Assembly (NCBI GenBank): GCA_022843405.1
Contig: JALHNQ010000020.1
Span: 1-53,896, forward strand
Reading direction: 5' to 3'
Source of the DNA: Methylocystis sp.
GTDB taxonomy: Bacteria; Pseudomonadota; Alphaproteobacteria; Rhizobiales; Beijerinckiaceae
DNA length: 53,896 nt
Every line of letters starts with the position of its first letter. Position 1 is the first letter of the stretch. The notes under the pieces are model-generated. The model did not search any database. It had not been told where the DNA came from and saw only the letters and a list, made by a program, of their open reading frames with translations. Below are positions 7,981 through 17,511 of this stretch, piece by piece. Made by a program: the position numbers and the translations under genes.

Positions 7981-9245
7981 GCCTCGTCACAGACTCTGCG
8001 GTCTGGCGGCCGTTCACCCAGCATGCCCTGCAGCCCGGCGCCTTCAAGATCGCGCGCGCCGAAGGCGCCTGGCTCGAAGCCGAGGACGGCACACGGTTTC
8101 TCGACGCCATCTCGTCCTGGTGGGTGATTACGCATGGCCATCGCCATCCGGCGATCATGCAGGCGATCCGCGAAGAAACCGAACGGCTCGATCAGATCAT
8201 CTTCGCCGGCTTCACCCATGAGCCGGCGGAGGCGCTTGCGCGGCGCCTCGTCACGCTGACGCCGCCGGGGCTCGACTATGTGTTTTATTCCGACAGCGGT
8301 TCGACCTGCGTCGAAGTGGCGATCAAAATGGCGCTCGGCTTCTGGCGCAATCGCAATGACGCGCGCTCGCGCGTCATTGCGCTCGAATACGGCTATCATG
8401 GCGACACGATCGGAACGATGTCAGCCGGCGCGCGCTCGCCTTTCAATGCGCCTTATGAGCCGTTGCTCTATGAGGTGACGCGCATACCTTTCCCGATGCG
8501 CGGACGCGAGCAGCAAACGCTCGACGCGCTGGCGCGCGCCTGTCGCGACAAGCCCGCCGCCCTGCTCGTGGAGCCGCTCATCTTGGGCGCCGGCGGCATG
8601 CTGATGTACGGCGCCGATACGCTCGCGGAGATGAGGCGCATATGCGCCCATTACGGCGTGCTGTTTATCGCCGACGAAGTGATGACAGGCTTCGGACGCA
8701 CCGGAACGCTCTTCGCCTGCGAGCAGGCGGACGTCATTCCGGACATCGCCTGCTACGCCAAAGGTCTGACCGGCGGCGCGCTGCCGCTCGCCGTCACAAT
8801 GTGCAAGAGCGAGATTTTCGAGGCGCATCTGTCGCAGGATCGCGCGCGCGCGTTTTTTCACTCGAGCTCTTACACCGCCAATCCGATCGCTTGCGCCGCG
8901 GCGCTCGCCAATCTCGACGTGTGGGCGACGGGCGAACCCGCCGCCCGCGTCGCGGCGCTCTGCGACATGCAGGCGACGCGCATTGCGCGCTTTGCCGATG
9001 ACGCGCGCTTCTCGAACGCCCGCCGGCTCGGCATCATCACGGCGCTTGATCTCAATGTCGCGCAGAGCGGCTATCTGGCGAGCGTTTCGCTAGATCTCAT
9101 GCGCTTCTTCAACGAACGTGGACTGCTGCTGCGCCCGCTCGGCCCGACGATCTACGTGTTTCCGCCTTACTGCGTCGAGGACGCCGAACTCGATCTCGCC
9201 TATGAGGCGATCGGCGATGCGGCGGACCGTTTCGGCCGCGGTTAG
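7977..9245 (+). CDS. bioA: Adenosylmethionine-8-amino-7-oxononanoate aminotransferase
   Basis: A 422-residue class III aminotransferase that uses S-adenosylmethionine as amino donor to make 7,8-diaminopelargonate. Conserved segments include VWRPFTQH near the N-terminus, the substrate region ISSWWVITHGH, DEVMTGFGRTGT, and ACYAKGLTGGALPLA with the PLP lysine at Lys262. Start is GTG at 7977, overlapping the bioD stop as GTGA; later Met codons would remove the conserved N-terminus. The stop overlaps the convergent fadD stop by four bases. bioB, bioC and bioH are not in this window and must lie elsewhere. Confidence 0.92.
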   Translation: MSLVTDSAVWRPFTQHALQPGAFKIARAEGAWLEAEDGTRFLDAISSWWVITHGHRHPAIMQAIREETERLDQIIFAGFTHEPAEALARRLVTLTPPGLDYVFYSDSGSTCVEVAIKMALGFWRNRNDARSRVIALEYGYHGDTIGTMSAGARSPFNAPYEPLLYEVTRIPFPMRGREQQTLDALARACRDKPAALLVEPLILGAGGMLMYGADTLAEMRRICAHYGVLFIADEVMTGFGRTGTLFACEQADVIPDIACYAKGLTGGALPLAVTMCKSEIFEAHLSQDRARAFFHSSSYTANPIACAAALANLDVWATGEPAARVAALCDMQATRIARFADDARFSNARRLGIITALDLNVAQSGYLASVSLDLMRFFNERGLLLRPLGPTIYVFPPYCVEDAELDLAYEAIGDAADRFGRG

Positions 9246-11008
9246 CGTTCGAGCTCCGTGCGCACGTTGTTGCCGCGTCCCTCGTTGGGGACAACGTTCT
9301 TACGCGCGAGAAATTCTTCCTTCAGCGCGCGCCGCAGGATTTTTCCGACATTGCTCTTGGGCAGGCTCTCGCGAAATTCGAAATAGCGCGGAATTTTGTA
9401 GCTTGTCAGCTGCTCATGCGCGAAGGCGCGCAACTCCTCGCGCGTGAGGCTTGGATCGCGCGCCACGACAAACGCCATCGGCGCTTCACCGGAATGTTCG
9501 TGCGGCACGCCGATGACCGCCACCTCCTTGACTTTGGGGTGTTCGATCAGCACGGATTCAACTTCGTTCGGATAGACGTTGAATCCCGAAACAAGGATCA
9601 TGTCCTTCAGCCGATCGACGATTTTGATCAGCCCGTCCGGCGCCATGACGGCGATGTCGCCGGTCTTGAGAAATCCGTCGGCCGTCAGCGCATTCGCGGT
9701 TTCGTCCGGCCTGCGCCAATATCCCCCCATCAATTGCGGCCCCTTGACGCAGAGTTCGCCCCGCTCGCCCAAAGGAACGGGTTCGCCTTCGGGCGAGCGC
9801 ACCGAGATTTCGGTCGACGGCACGGGATAGCCGATACCGCCCGTAAATTCGGCGATTGTCGGCTTGTTGATCGTGACGATCGGCGACGTCTCGGTCAGTC
9901 CATAGCCCTCGACGATCGGCCTGCCGGTCAAAGCCTTCCATTTCTGCGCCACGACTTCCTGGGTCGACATGCCGCCCGAAATGGTGAGAAGAAGACTGGA
10001 ATAGTCCACCGACTTGGCCGCAGAATGATCGGCGATCGCCGCATAAAGCGTGTTGACGCCGGAAAATAGCGTGAACGGCGATTTGCGCAGCGTCGCGATC
10101 AGGCCCTTAATGTCGCGCGGATTGGCGATGAGCAGGCAACTGCCGCCGGTCTTCACCACGAGCATCAGGCAGGCGGTCAGACCGAATATGTGATAGAGCG
10201 GCAGCGCCGTCACCATGATCAACGGCTTATCCGCAAGATAGGGTTTCAACCAGGCCCACGACTGCTCGACATTCGCGGCGACGTTGCGATGGAGCAGCAT
10301 CGCGCCCTTGGCGACGCCGGTTGTGCCGCCGGTATATTGCAGAAAGGCGATGTCGTCAGGCCCGATCGGCGGCGGCTTGAACGGCTCCTCGGCGCCCGCT
10401 TGCAACACATGCGCGAAGCCGACGCAGCCGGGCAGCCGATAGGCGGGGACCATGCGTTTGACCCAGCGCGAGACCAAATTGACGATCAGTCCGCGCAGCC
10501 CCATCAGATCTCCGGGCTTCACAATCACCGCACGTTCGACTTTCATTTGCGGCCACGCGGCCGCGGCGGTATGCGCGAAATTTTCGAAGACGAACAAGAA
10601 CCGCGCGCCGGAGTCGTTCATCTGGTGTTCGAGCTCGTGCGGCGTATAGAGCGGATTGACGTTCACCACGACGCCGCCCGCGAGCAGGACGCCGAAGAGG
10701 ATCGTGGGATAGGCGAGGACGTTGGGCGACATGATCGCGACCCGATCGCCCTTCCTCAGCCCCCGGGTCTGCAGCCAAGCGGCGACAGCGACGGCGGCGC
10801 GGCCGAACTCCTCGAAGGTGAGCGTCGCGCCGAAGCTCTCCATCGCGGTTCGGTCGGCGAAGTCCACGACGCTCGCGTTGAACATATCGACCAGCGTCGA
10901 ATAGGACGATTGATCGATCTCCGCCGGAACGCCGGCGGGGTAGGACGACAGCCAGGGACGCTTCGCGTAAGGGTCCTCTCGGTTTTCCGCGCTCGTCATT
11001 GTCGTCAT
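9242..11008 (-). CDS. fadD: Long-chain fatty acid-CoA ligase
   Basis: A 588-residue AMP-forming acyl-CoA synthetase. The AMP-binding P-loop is seen as LQYTGGTTGVAKGAMLLHRN, followed by GYGLTETSP, the TGD motif (KTGDIAVM), and the FACS hinge RLKDMILVSGFNVYPNEVE. The catalytic lysine region is near the end (LPKSNVGKILRRAL). It activates fatty acids at the inner membrane for beta-oxidation or lipid remodelling. Two starts are possible: ATG 11008, only three bases after GGAGG, and ATG 10999, twelve bases after it; neither spacing is ideal. It is not obviously operonic with its neighbours. Chain-length preference cannot be read from sequence. Confidence 0.88.
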   Translation of the reverse strand: MTTMTSAENREDPYAKRPWLSSYPAGVPAEIDQSSYSTLVDMFNASVVDFADRTAMESFGATLTFEEFGRAAVAVAAWLQTRGLRKGDRVAIMSPNVLAYPTILFGVLLAGGVVVNVNPLYTPHELEHQMNDSGARFLFVFENFAHTAAAAWPQMKVERAVIVKPGDLMGLRGLIVNLVSRWVKRMVPAYRLPGCVGFAHVLQAGAEEPFKPPPIGPDDIAFLQYTGGTTGVAKGAMLLHRNVAANVEQSWAWLKPYLADKPLIMVTALPLYHIFGLTACLMLVVKTGGSCLLIANPRDIKGLIATLRKSPFTLFSGVNTLYAAIADHSAAKSVDYSSLLLTISGGMSTQEVVAQKWKALTGRPIVEGYGLTETSPIVTINKPTIAEFTGGIGYPVPSTEISVRSPEGEPVPLGERGELCVKGPQLMGGYWRRPDETANALTADGFLKTGDIAVMAPDGLIKIVDRLKDMILVSGFNVYPNEVESVLIEHPKVKEVAVIGVPHEHSGEAPMAFVVARDPSLTREELRAFAHEQLTSYKIPRYFEFRESLPKSNVGKILRRALKEEFLARKNVVPNEGRGNNVRTELER

Positions 11009-11142
11009 GGACCTCCGCGAGTCGACATGGTCGCGGATCGCGAATCGTCCGCTCCGCCAATTTGCTTGTGTTCAAGATAGCGCGCAAATGGCCGGATGAG
11101 GCCATGCCCGCCGGCAATCCTTATGCTGCGCCGCGAGCGGCG

Positions 11143-12144
11143 TCACGCCGAGCCTGTGGACATCGGCGCGAGGCCGAAGAGCAGCGCAACGCCGAGCGCC
11201 AGAACCAGGATTGCGGCGATGAACTCGCCGCCGCGCGCGATGATGATCGTGCGGCGCGAATCCTTCGCCCCAAGCCGCATCGCGGCGCCCTTGGCGTAGA
11301 CCGCGGTCGCGGCGAGCGCGCCTGTCGTTATCGCGGTCCCGGCCGACATGGCGATGACCGCTCCGGCGCCGGCGGCGAAAAGACCCTGCGATAGGGTGAA
11401 CGCCAGGACGAGAATCGCTCCCGAACAGGGACGCAGGCCGGCGGCGATGACGGTGGCTGCGGCGTCGGCGAGGCGAAACTTTGACCCTGTCAAAGTCGAC
11501 GGGTCCGGCGCATGGCGGCAGTTTTCGTCATGCACATGGGTCGGATCGTCGATCGCCTCACAGACGAAGCCGCGCGTCGAGGAGGCGATTGCGGGCGCCC
11601 TGAGCGCGGACGACAGCGCGCAGCCCTTGACCCAGGCGAGACGCGCTCCGACCGCGGCGACCGCCGCATAACTGACAAGCTCGATCATACGCGTCGCTGC
11701 GCTCATCTGAGTGGCGGTTGCGCGGAAAATCGCCGCGGCGGCGCCGACGACGGCGATCGCGACCAGCCCCTGCAGGAGGGCGGCGAGCGCCGCGAGCAGC
11801 AGTCCGCGTCTCAGCGCCGTTTCATTGGCGAGCATGTAAGATGCAAGCACCGCCTTGCCGTGGCCGGGACCGGCGGCGTGAAAAGCGCCATAGGCGAAGC
11901 TCGCCGCGGCGAGGGCGAAAAATGCGGAAGGATCGGTCTTGAGCGCCCGCACCGCGGCTTGCAGTTCAGCCTGGAACTTGCTTTGCCAAGCGAGAATGAG
12001 TCCCGCAAAGCCCGTCGCCGATCCAACGGACTCTTGCGCCCCGACGGCGAATGGATGACGTGGCGCGCACCACGCCGAAGAGGCCACGATCGCGACGACC
12101 GCCGCAGCCGCTACGCCGATCCAGAAGGCCTTTCGCCCAAGCAT
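11143..12144 (-). CDS. NicO family nickel/cobalt transporter
   Basis: A 333-residue integral membrane protein. It has the NicO signature in FAYGAFHAAGPGHGKAVLASY, a moderately His-rich loop (DDPTHVHDENCRHAP) and a second motif at GLRPCSGAILVLAF. The start was set at ATG 12144 because it overlaps the DUF1007 stop as TGATG; the frame is open upstream but those residues lie inside the neighbouring gene. The DUF1007-NicO pairing is known in proteobacteria as a metal transport unit, often predicted for Ni, Co or Zn. Uptake or efflux cannot be decided from sequence. It is clearly distinct from the RcnA-type copy at 606-1505. Confidence 0.82.
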   Translation of the reverse strand: MLGRKAFWIGVAAAAVVAIVASSAWCAPRHPFAVGAQESVGSATGFAGLILAWQSKFQAELQAAVRALKTDPSAFFALAAASFAYGAFHAAGPGHGKAVLASYMLANETALRRGLLLAALAALLQGLVAIAVVGAAAAIFRATATQMSAATRMIELVSYAAVAAVGARLAWVKGCALSSALRAPAIASSTRGFVCEAIDDPTHVHDENCRHAPDPSTLTGSKFRLADAAATVIAAGLRPCSGAILVLAFTLSQGLFAAGAGAVIAMSAGTAITTGALAATAVYAKGAAMRLGAKDSRRTIIIARGGEFIAAILVLALGVALLFGLAPMSTGSA

Positions 12145-12788
12145 CACGGACAGGCCACGATCGCGCGGGTCGCCAGTTTCACGCCGAAATCGGAGCCCGG
12201 CGACATGTTCTGAAAGAACGCCTCGCCCAGTTTCTGATTGTCGGTCGCCAACAGCGGCGCGGGCTCGACCAGACTGAGCGAACATCCCGCCGGCGCGCCC
12301 GCGAGAGTGACGGCGTTTTGCTTCTCCAATCCGAAGGACACGAAATAAGTGGGGTCATAGACCTGAAAGGAGAACGGCTTTTTCACCGCCACGGGCGTCT
12401 CCAGCGGCAGGAAAAAGCGCATGGTGACGAGCTTTTTGTCGTTCGCTTCAAGCTTGACGTTTTCCGGCGGCTTGAACGCGAGCTTGGCCCCGTTTTGCTT
12501 GGCGAAGGTGAAAAAGTCGAATTCGGCCAGCGATTCGACATTCGTCTTGGCGAGCGGCGCAAGTTCTTCGCTGGTCGGCGGCTTTCCGTCCTTGCCGAGC
12601 CCCTGCACGGCATAGGCCGAATATAGTTCGTCGAACTCCCAGGCGTGTCGAACGCCTGCGATCTTGCCGTCCGGCGCGAACACCACTTCGCTTCGCACCA
12701 CGACCCATACGTGAGGGTGCGCGGACGCGGCTCCAATTGGCGTCATTGTCGCGATAAGGATAAGAATCGAGTTGATTTTCAGCTTCAT
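12144..12788 (-). CDS. DUF1007 periplasmic protein, metal transport partner
   Basis: A 214-residue exported protein. A signal peptide (MKLKINSILILIATM...ASA) precedes a mature N-terminus of HPHVWV, the hallmark of DUF1007. Met at 12788 is chosen since it begins a proper signal peptide; the frame extends to 12857. The gene is translationally coupled to the NicO transporter, so it is likely to deliver or bind the metal on the periplasmic side. The exposed His-x-His at the mature start is a plausible metal ligand set, which is inference. The 275 bases upstream (12789-13063) hold promoters for this gene and for the divergent gene, but I found no riboswitch there. Confidence 0.83.
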   Translation of the reverse strand: MKLKINSILILIATMTPIGAASAHPHVWVVVRSEVVFAPDGKIAGVRHAWEFDELYSAYAVQGLGKDGKPPTSEELAPLAKTNVESLAEFDFFTFAKQNGAKLAFKPPENVKLEANDKKLVTMRFFLPLETPVAVKKPFSFQVYDPTYFVSFGLEKQNAVTLAGAPAGCSLSLVEPAPLLATDNQKLGEAFFQNMSPGSDFGVKLATRAIVACP

Positions 12789-13063
12789 GCGAGTCTCGCG
12801 CTTAGGCGGCGAAGGCGGCGAAAACGCGGCGCGGCCTCCCGCTTCGAGCCTGTGCACGCCAGGAGATATGTCCTTGAAAAGGCGCTTTCCTGTGTCATAA
12901 GGTGGCAGGCGTAGAGTCGGCGCCGGCGGGGCGCTGAGCGTCGGGACGCCGCGACCGGCTGGGTCGTTAAGTCGGATTCGTTCACGGGTTGATCCTTGTC
13001 ATTTAGCGTGTGAGCGCATGAGTCCCAGGCGCGCTTCGCCGAATTCGCGCAGGAGAGCAATAA

Positions 13064-16000
13064 ATGGCGGAAATTGCCGCCGGCGACGCACTGACCGGCT
13101 CCGCCTTCGCCGAGGCGTCGCTCTCAGATCGATTTGACCTCCACAAATCGCGCGTGCTGATCACCGGCACTCAGGCGATCGTGCGTCTGCTCCTTATGCA
13201 GAAGGAGGCGGACCGCCGCGCCGGACTGAACACTGCGGGCTTCGTCACCGGCTACCGTGGCTCGCCCCTGGGCGGCGTCGATGCGCAAATGCATAAGGCC
13301 AAGGCGCTGTTCGACGCCAATGATATTCTATACATGCCGGGACTCAACGAGGATCTCGCGGCGACCGCGATCTGGGGCGCGCAGCAGGCCGAGATGCGCG
13401 GCGAAGGCAAATATGACGGCGTCTTTTCGCTCTGGTACGGCAAAGGTCCCGGCATTGACCGGAGCGGCGACGCCTTCAGACACGTCAACCTCGCCGGCAC
13501 GGCGCGCTACGGCGGCGCGCTGGCGCTCATGGGCGACGATCACACGGCGGAATCTTCAACCACCGCGCATCAGTCCGACTATCATTTCGTCGACGTGATG
13601 ATTCCGATCCTGTCGCCGGCCGGCGTGCAGGAAATCCTCGACTATGGGCTTTATGCCTTCGCGCTGTCGCGCTACGCGGGCGTCTGGGTCGGGCTGAAGC
13701 TTCTCAAGGATACGGTCGAATCGACGGCCTCGATCGACAGTTCGCTCGATCGCGTTCGTCCAATCGCGCCGGCTGACTTCATCATGCCGCCCGGCGGGCT
13801 CAATATCCGTCCCGGCGATCCGGTTCTCGCTCAGGAAGAGCGGCTGCAGGAGATGAAGCGCGATGCGATGCTCGCCTTCATTCGCGCCAACCGGTTGAAT
13901 CGGTTCATCACCTCCGGCGGCGCCAATCCGAAAGTCGGCGTCATCACTGTCGGCAAGTCCTATCTCGACGTGCGTCAGGCGATGGACGATCTCGGCCTGG
14001 ACGAAGTCAAGGCGAACGATCTTGGTCTGCGGCTCTATAAGATCGCTGCGCCTTGGCCGATCGAGCCGCAAGGTCTGCGCGAATTCGCGCGCGGCCTCGA
14101 TCTCATCATCGTCGTCGAAGAGAAGCGCTCGCTGATCGAAGTGCAGTTGCGCGAGGAATTATACGCCGCGCCGCATCAGCCGCTCTGCATCGGCAAGAAG
14201 GACGAGCGCGGCGCATGGCTGTTTCCGGTCAAGGGCGCGCTGGACGCCAATGACATCGCCATCGCCATCGGCCGTCGTCTGTTGAAATATCATCCGCTTG
14301 AGGATCTCGAGGGGCGCGTGCGCCGTCTCGAAAGACTGCAGGAACGCCGCCGGACGATGACTGACGTTACCGTTCGAGTCCCGCATTTCTGCGCTGGCTG
14401 TCCGCATTCGACCTCGACCCATGTGCCTGAAGGTTCGCGCGCCTACACGGGCATTGGCTGCCATTATATGGCGCAATGGATGGACCGCTCGACCGAAGGC
14501 TACACCCATATGGGCGGCGAAGGCGCGAACTGGATCGGCGAGGCGCCGTTCTCGACGCGCACGCATATGTTCCAAAATCTCGGCGACGGCACCTATAATC
14601 ATTCGGGATCGCTCGCCATCCGCTTCGCTGTCGCGACCAACACCAACATCACCTTCAAAATTCTCTTCAACGGCGTCGTCGCCATGACCGGCGGCCAACA
14701 GCACGAAGGCGATTTGACCGTCGAAACGATCGCGCGACAGGTCGCGGCCGAAGGCGTGAACAAGATCGCGCTGGTCACTGACGAGCCCAGCAAATATGCG
14801 CCGACGATCGGCTGGCCGCCGGGCCTGACGATTCATCATCGCAACGTCTTGAACGAAGTGCAGCGGGAGCTGGCGCAGACGGAAGGCGTCACGGTGCTGA
14901 TCTACGATCAGACCTGCGCCACCGAAAAGCGTCGTTTGCGCAAGCGCGGGCTGATGCCCGACCCCGATTCGCGCGTCATCATCAATGAACTCGTGTGCGA
15001 AGGCTGCGGCGACTGCGGCACGGCGTCGAACTGCGTCGCGGTGCAGCCGGTCGAAACCGAGTTCGGCCGCAAGCGGCGGATCGATCAATCTTCCTGCAAC
15101 AAGGATTTTTCCTGCCTCGAGGGCTTCTGCCCAAGCTTCGTCACCGTCCATGGCGGTAGGATGAAAAAGGCGCCGCTGCCCTCGAAGGAAGCCGCCATCG
15201 GACAGCCTGAACTGCCGCAGCCGCGCATCGCCGAAATCGGCGCCTTGCCATATGGCGTCCTCGTCGCAGGGCTCGGCGGGACGGGCGTCGTCACGGTTTC
15301 GGCCATTCTCGGCATGGCCGCGCATCTTGAGGGCAAAGGCGTCGGCGTCATCGACATGGCCGGCCTCGCGCAGAAAGGCGGGGCGGTTTATTGCCATGTG
15401 AAGATCGGACGGACGCCGGCGGATGTGCACGCCATCCGCATTGCCGCGGGCGAAGCGGATCTGATGTTGGGCTGCGACCTCGTCGTCGCCGGGGCCAAGC
15501 AGGTGCTCGCCGCCGTCGAGCAGGGCAAGACGGCGGTGCTCGTCAATTGCGCCGAGGTGTTTCCTGGCGACATTGAGCGCAATCCCGACTTCGTCCTGCC
15601 GTCGGAGGAAATCAAGCAGGCGATCCGTCGCGCCGGCGGCCCGGAGTCGACCTTCATCGATACGACGGCGCTCGCCCAGGCGCTGCTCGGCGACTCGATC
15701 GCCGCGAATATTTTCATCCTCGGCTACGCCTGGCAGAAGGGCTATTTGCCGCTGTCGGAAGCCGCGCTCCTGCGCGCCATCGAATTAAACGGCGAATCCG
15801 TGCCGATGAATCATTCGGCGTTTCGTTGGGGTCGCCGCGCCGCGCATGATCTCAACAGCGTGCTCGCCGTCGTCAAGTCGCTGCGCCAGCCCAACGGCAT
15901 TCACGAGAAATCGAAGAAGCTTGACGACGTGATCGAACGTCGCGTGGCGTTTCTGACGGATTACCAGGACAAGGCTTACGCCGCACGCTATTGCGCCCGC

Positions 16001-16579
16001 GTCGAGAAAATCGCCAGGCTCGAAGCGCAGCGCGCGCCGGGTTCGCACGAATTGACGGAAGCGGTCGCGCACTATCTCTTCAAGCTGATGGCGACGAAAG
16101 ACTATTACGAAGTCGCGCGACTTTACACGAACGGCGCCTTTCGGCGTCAGCTCGCGGAGACCTTCGACGGCGACTTGAGGCTCGAACTGCATCTTGCGCC
16201 CAACTTCCCCTCGCTTCAGCGTAAGACGGACTTTGGCGGCTCGCGCAAAATCACATTCGGTCCGTGGATGTTCAAACTGCTGCGCGTGCTGGCGAAGATG
16301 AAAGGCTTGCGCAACACATGGATCGATGTCTTCCGCTTTGACCATGACCGCGTGGTCGAGCGAGGGCTGCTTGCGGATTATGAAGCGCTGCTCGATGAGT
16401 TTTCCGTTTCGCTCGCGCGGGAAAACCATGCAACCGCCGTCGCGCTTGCGCGCCTGCCGGAGCACATTCGCGGCTTCGGCCATGTCAAGGCGCGCCATAT
16501 CGCCGCCGTCGACGCCGAGCGCGAGCGCTTGATCGCCGAATACCGCCAGCCGGCTGCGGTGAAACTCGCCGCTGAGTGA
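13064..16579 (+). CDS. Indolepyruvate ferredoxin oxidoreductase, fused alpha/beta subunits
   Basis: A 1171-residue fusion of both subunits of a 2-oxoacid:ferredoxin oxidoreductase. The N-terminal part contains the pyruvate-domain sequence TGYRGSPLGGVD and a thiamine diphosphate domain with CAGCPHSTST and GIGCHYMAQW. An iron-sulfur motif C-x2-C-x2-C-x5-C begins at about residue 645 (CEGCGDCGTASNC), with more cysteines in CNKDFSCLEGFCPS. The gamma-type domain follows (VAGLGGTGVVTVSAILG, about 730 onward), then a C-terminal extension typical of the long proteobacterial form. It should oxidatively decarboxylate aryl or branched 2-oxoacids to acyl-CoA and reduced ferredoxin. AGGAG lies nine bases before the ATG. 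Substrate is inferred. Confidence 0.9.
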   Translation: MAEIAAGDALTGSAFAEASLSDRFDLHKSRVLITGTQAIVRLLLMQKEADRRAGLNTAGFVTGYRGSPLGGVDAQMHKAKALFDANDILYMPGLNEDLAATAIWGAQQAEMRGEGKYDGVFSLWYGKGPGIDRSGDAFRHVNLAGTARYGGALALMGDDHTAESSTTAHQSDYHFVDVMIPILSPAGVQEILDYGLYAFALSRYAGVWVGLKLLKDTVESTASIDSSLDRVRPIAPADFIMPPGGLNIRPGDPVLAQEERLQEMKRDAMLAFIRANRLNRFITSGGANPKVGVITVGKSYLDVRQAMDDLGLDEVKANDLGLRLYKIAAPWPIEPQGLREFARGLDLIIVVEEKRSLIEVQLREELYAAPHQPLCIGKKDERGAWLFPVKGALDANDIAIAIGRRLLKYHPLEDLEGRVRRLERLQERRRTMTDVTVRVPHFCAGCPHSTSTHVPEGSRAYTGIGCHYMAQWMDRSTEGYTHMGGEGANWIGEAPFSTRTHMFQNLGDGTYNHSGSLAIRFAVATNTNITFKILFNGVVAMTGGQQHEGDLTVETIARQVAAEGVNKIALVTDEPSKYAPTIGWPPGLTIHHRNVLNEVQRELAQTEGVTVLIYDQTCATEKRRLRKRGLMPDPDSRVIINELVCEGCGDCGTASNCVAVQPVETEFGRKRRIDQSSCNKDFSCLEGFCPSFVTVHGGRMKKAPLPSKEAAIGQPELPQPRIAEIGALPYGVLVAGLGGTGVVTVSAILGMAAHLEGKGVGVIDMAGLAQKGGAVYCHVKIGRTPADVHAIRIAAGEADLMLGCDLVVAGAKQVLAAVEQGKTAVLVNCAEVFPGDIERNPDFVLPSEEIKQAIRRAGGPESTFIDTTALAQALLGDSIAANIFILGYAWQKGYLPLSEAALLRAIELNGESVPMNHSAFRWGRRAAHDLNSVLAVVKSLRQPNGIHEKSKKLDDVIERRVAFLTDYQDKAYAARYCARVEKIARLEAQRAPGSHELTEAVAHYLFKLMATKDYYEVARLYTNGAFRRQLAETFDGDLRLELHLAPNFPSLQRKTDFGGSRKITFGPWMFKLLRVLAKMKGLRNTWIDVFRFDHDRVVERGLLADYEALLDEFSVSLARENHATAVALARLPEHIRGFGHVKARHIAAVDAERERLIAEYRQPAAVKLAAE

Positions 16580-16632
16580 GTCCGCTCTGGACGATGTCAT
16601 GATATAAGCCCAAGAGCGAGCGTTTGAGGGCC

Positions 16633-16670
16633 GTCATTCCCGGTCGCGCGCGTTGCGCGTCGGAAATGAC
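16633..16670. repeat. REP-like palindrome upstream of cobK
   Basis: An imperfect hairpin begins GTCATTCCCGG and ends CGGAAATGAC, with GCGC runs in the inner stem. It has no T tract, so it is not a classic terminator. Its form (GTCATTcCCG... inverted) is like the short extragenic palindromes common in alphaproteobacterial genomes. It falls inside the open frame upstream of cobK and argues that the real start is downstream. Confidence 0.6.
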
Positions 16671-16731
16671 TTTCTCGAAAACTGCGACTGGACCTATTGT
16701 GACGCGCGCGAGCGGATTGACGGAAATTGGC

Positions 16732-17511
16732 GTGAGGGACGCGCTTTCGGCCTCGGTTTTTTCAAGCGCCGCGCCCTGCCGCCGCGCGCTCGTGCTCGGC
16801 GGCTCCAGCGAAGCGCGCCTTCTTGCGACGCGCATCGCCGCCGATCCGCGTCTGCAAGGCGTCATTTCGCTTGCCGGGCGCACCAGCGCGCCGCTCGCGC
16901 ATGATCTGCCGACTCGCATCGGCGGCTTCAACGGCGTTGAAGGTCTGACGCGCTATCTCCTCGACGAACGCATTTCTCATGTCGTCGACGCGACGCATCC
17001 CTTTGCGGCGCGTATTTCCGCGAATGCGCGCGCCGCCTGCGCCGCCGCCTGCGCGCCGCTGCTGGTGCTGACGCGCCCGCCATGGGTCATGGCGCCGGGC
17101 GATCGCTGGATCGAGGTCGTCGACAACGCCGCCGCGGCGCGCGCGCTCGGCGACAGTCCCCGCCGTGTCTTTCTTGCGATCGGCCGTCAGGGCGTCGCAG
17201 ATTTTCGCTGCGCGCCGCAACATGACTATGTGCTGCGGGTCATCGAACCGCCGAACGCCGGCGAACTGCCGCCCCGCTGCGAGGTGATTTTCGGTCGAGG
17301 CCCTTTCGCGCTCAATGACGAGATCGCGCTGATGCGCGACAGAGGCATCGAGACCGTCGTCACCAAGAACAGCGGCGGCGCGCTCGCCTACGCCAAGATC
17401 GAGGCGGCGCGGGCGCTGGGGCTCGAGGTCGTCATGATCGCGCGCCCGGCGAGCGGCGACGCTGCGACGACGCATGATATCGATGCGGCGATGGCTTTCC
17501 TCGCTTCATGA
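16732..17511 (+). CDS. cobK: Precorrin-6A reductase
   Basis: About 259 residues. The Rossmann-like opening [16 protein letters not shown], the [14 protein letters not shown] segment and the C-terminal TKNSGG are typical of CobK/CbiJ, which reduces precorrin-6A to precorrin-6B during corrin ring synthesis. Start choice is uncertain: the frame is open from 16624, but a REP-like palindrome occupies 16633-16670, so I prefer the GTG at 16732, which gives normal family length. ATG 16666 is the main alternative. The stop overlaps the cobQ start as ATGA. It opens a four-gene cobalamin run. Confidence 0.85.
   Translation: MRDALSASVFSSAAPCRRALVLGGSSEARLLATRIAADPRLQGVISLAGRTSAPLAHDLPTRIGGFNGVEGLTRYLLDERISHVVDATHPFAARISANARAACAAACAPLLVLTRPPWVMAPGDRWIEVVDNAAAARALGDSPRRVFLAIGRQGVADFRCAPQHDYVLRVIEPPNAGELPPRCEVIFGRGPFALNDEIALMRDRGIETVVTKNSGGALAYAKIEAARALGLEVVMIARPASGDAATTHDIDAAMAFLAS

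Noticed and set aside
12789-13063. Possible cobalamin riboswitch upstream of DUF1007 or the fused oxidoreductase
   Set aside because: A stretch GCCAGGAGATATGTCC at about 12857 loosely resembles the B12 box, but it is on the wrong strand for DUF1007, differs at key bases, and lacks the other conserved elements.
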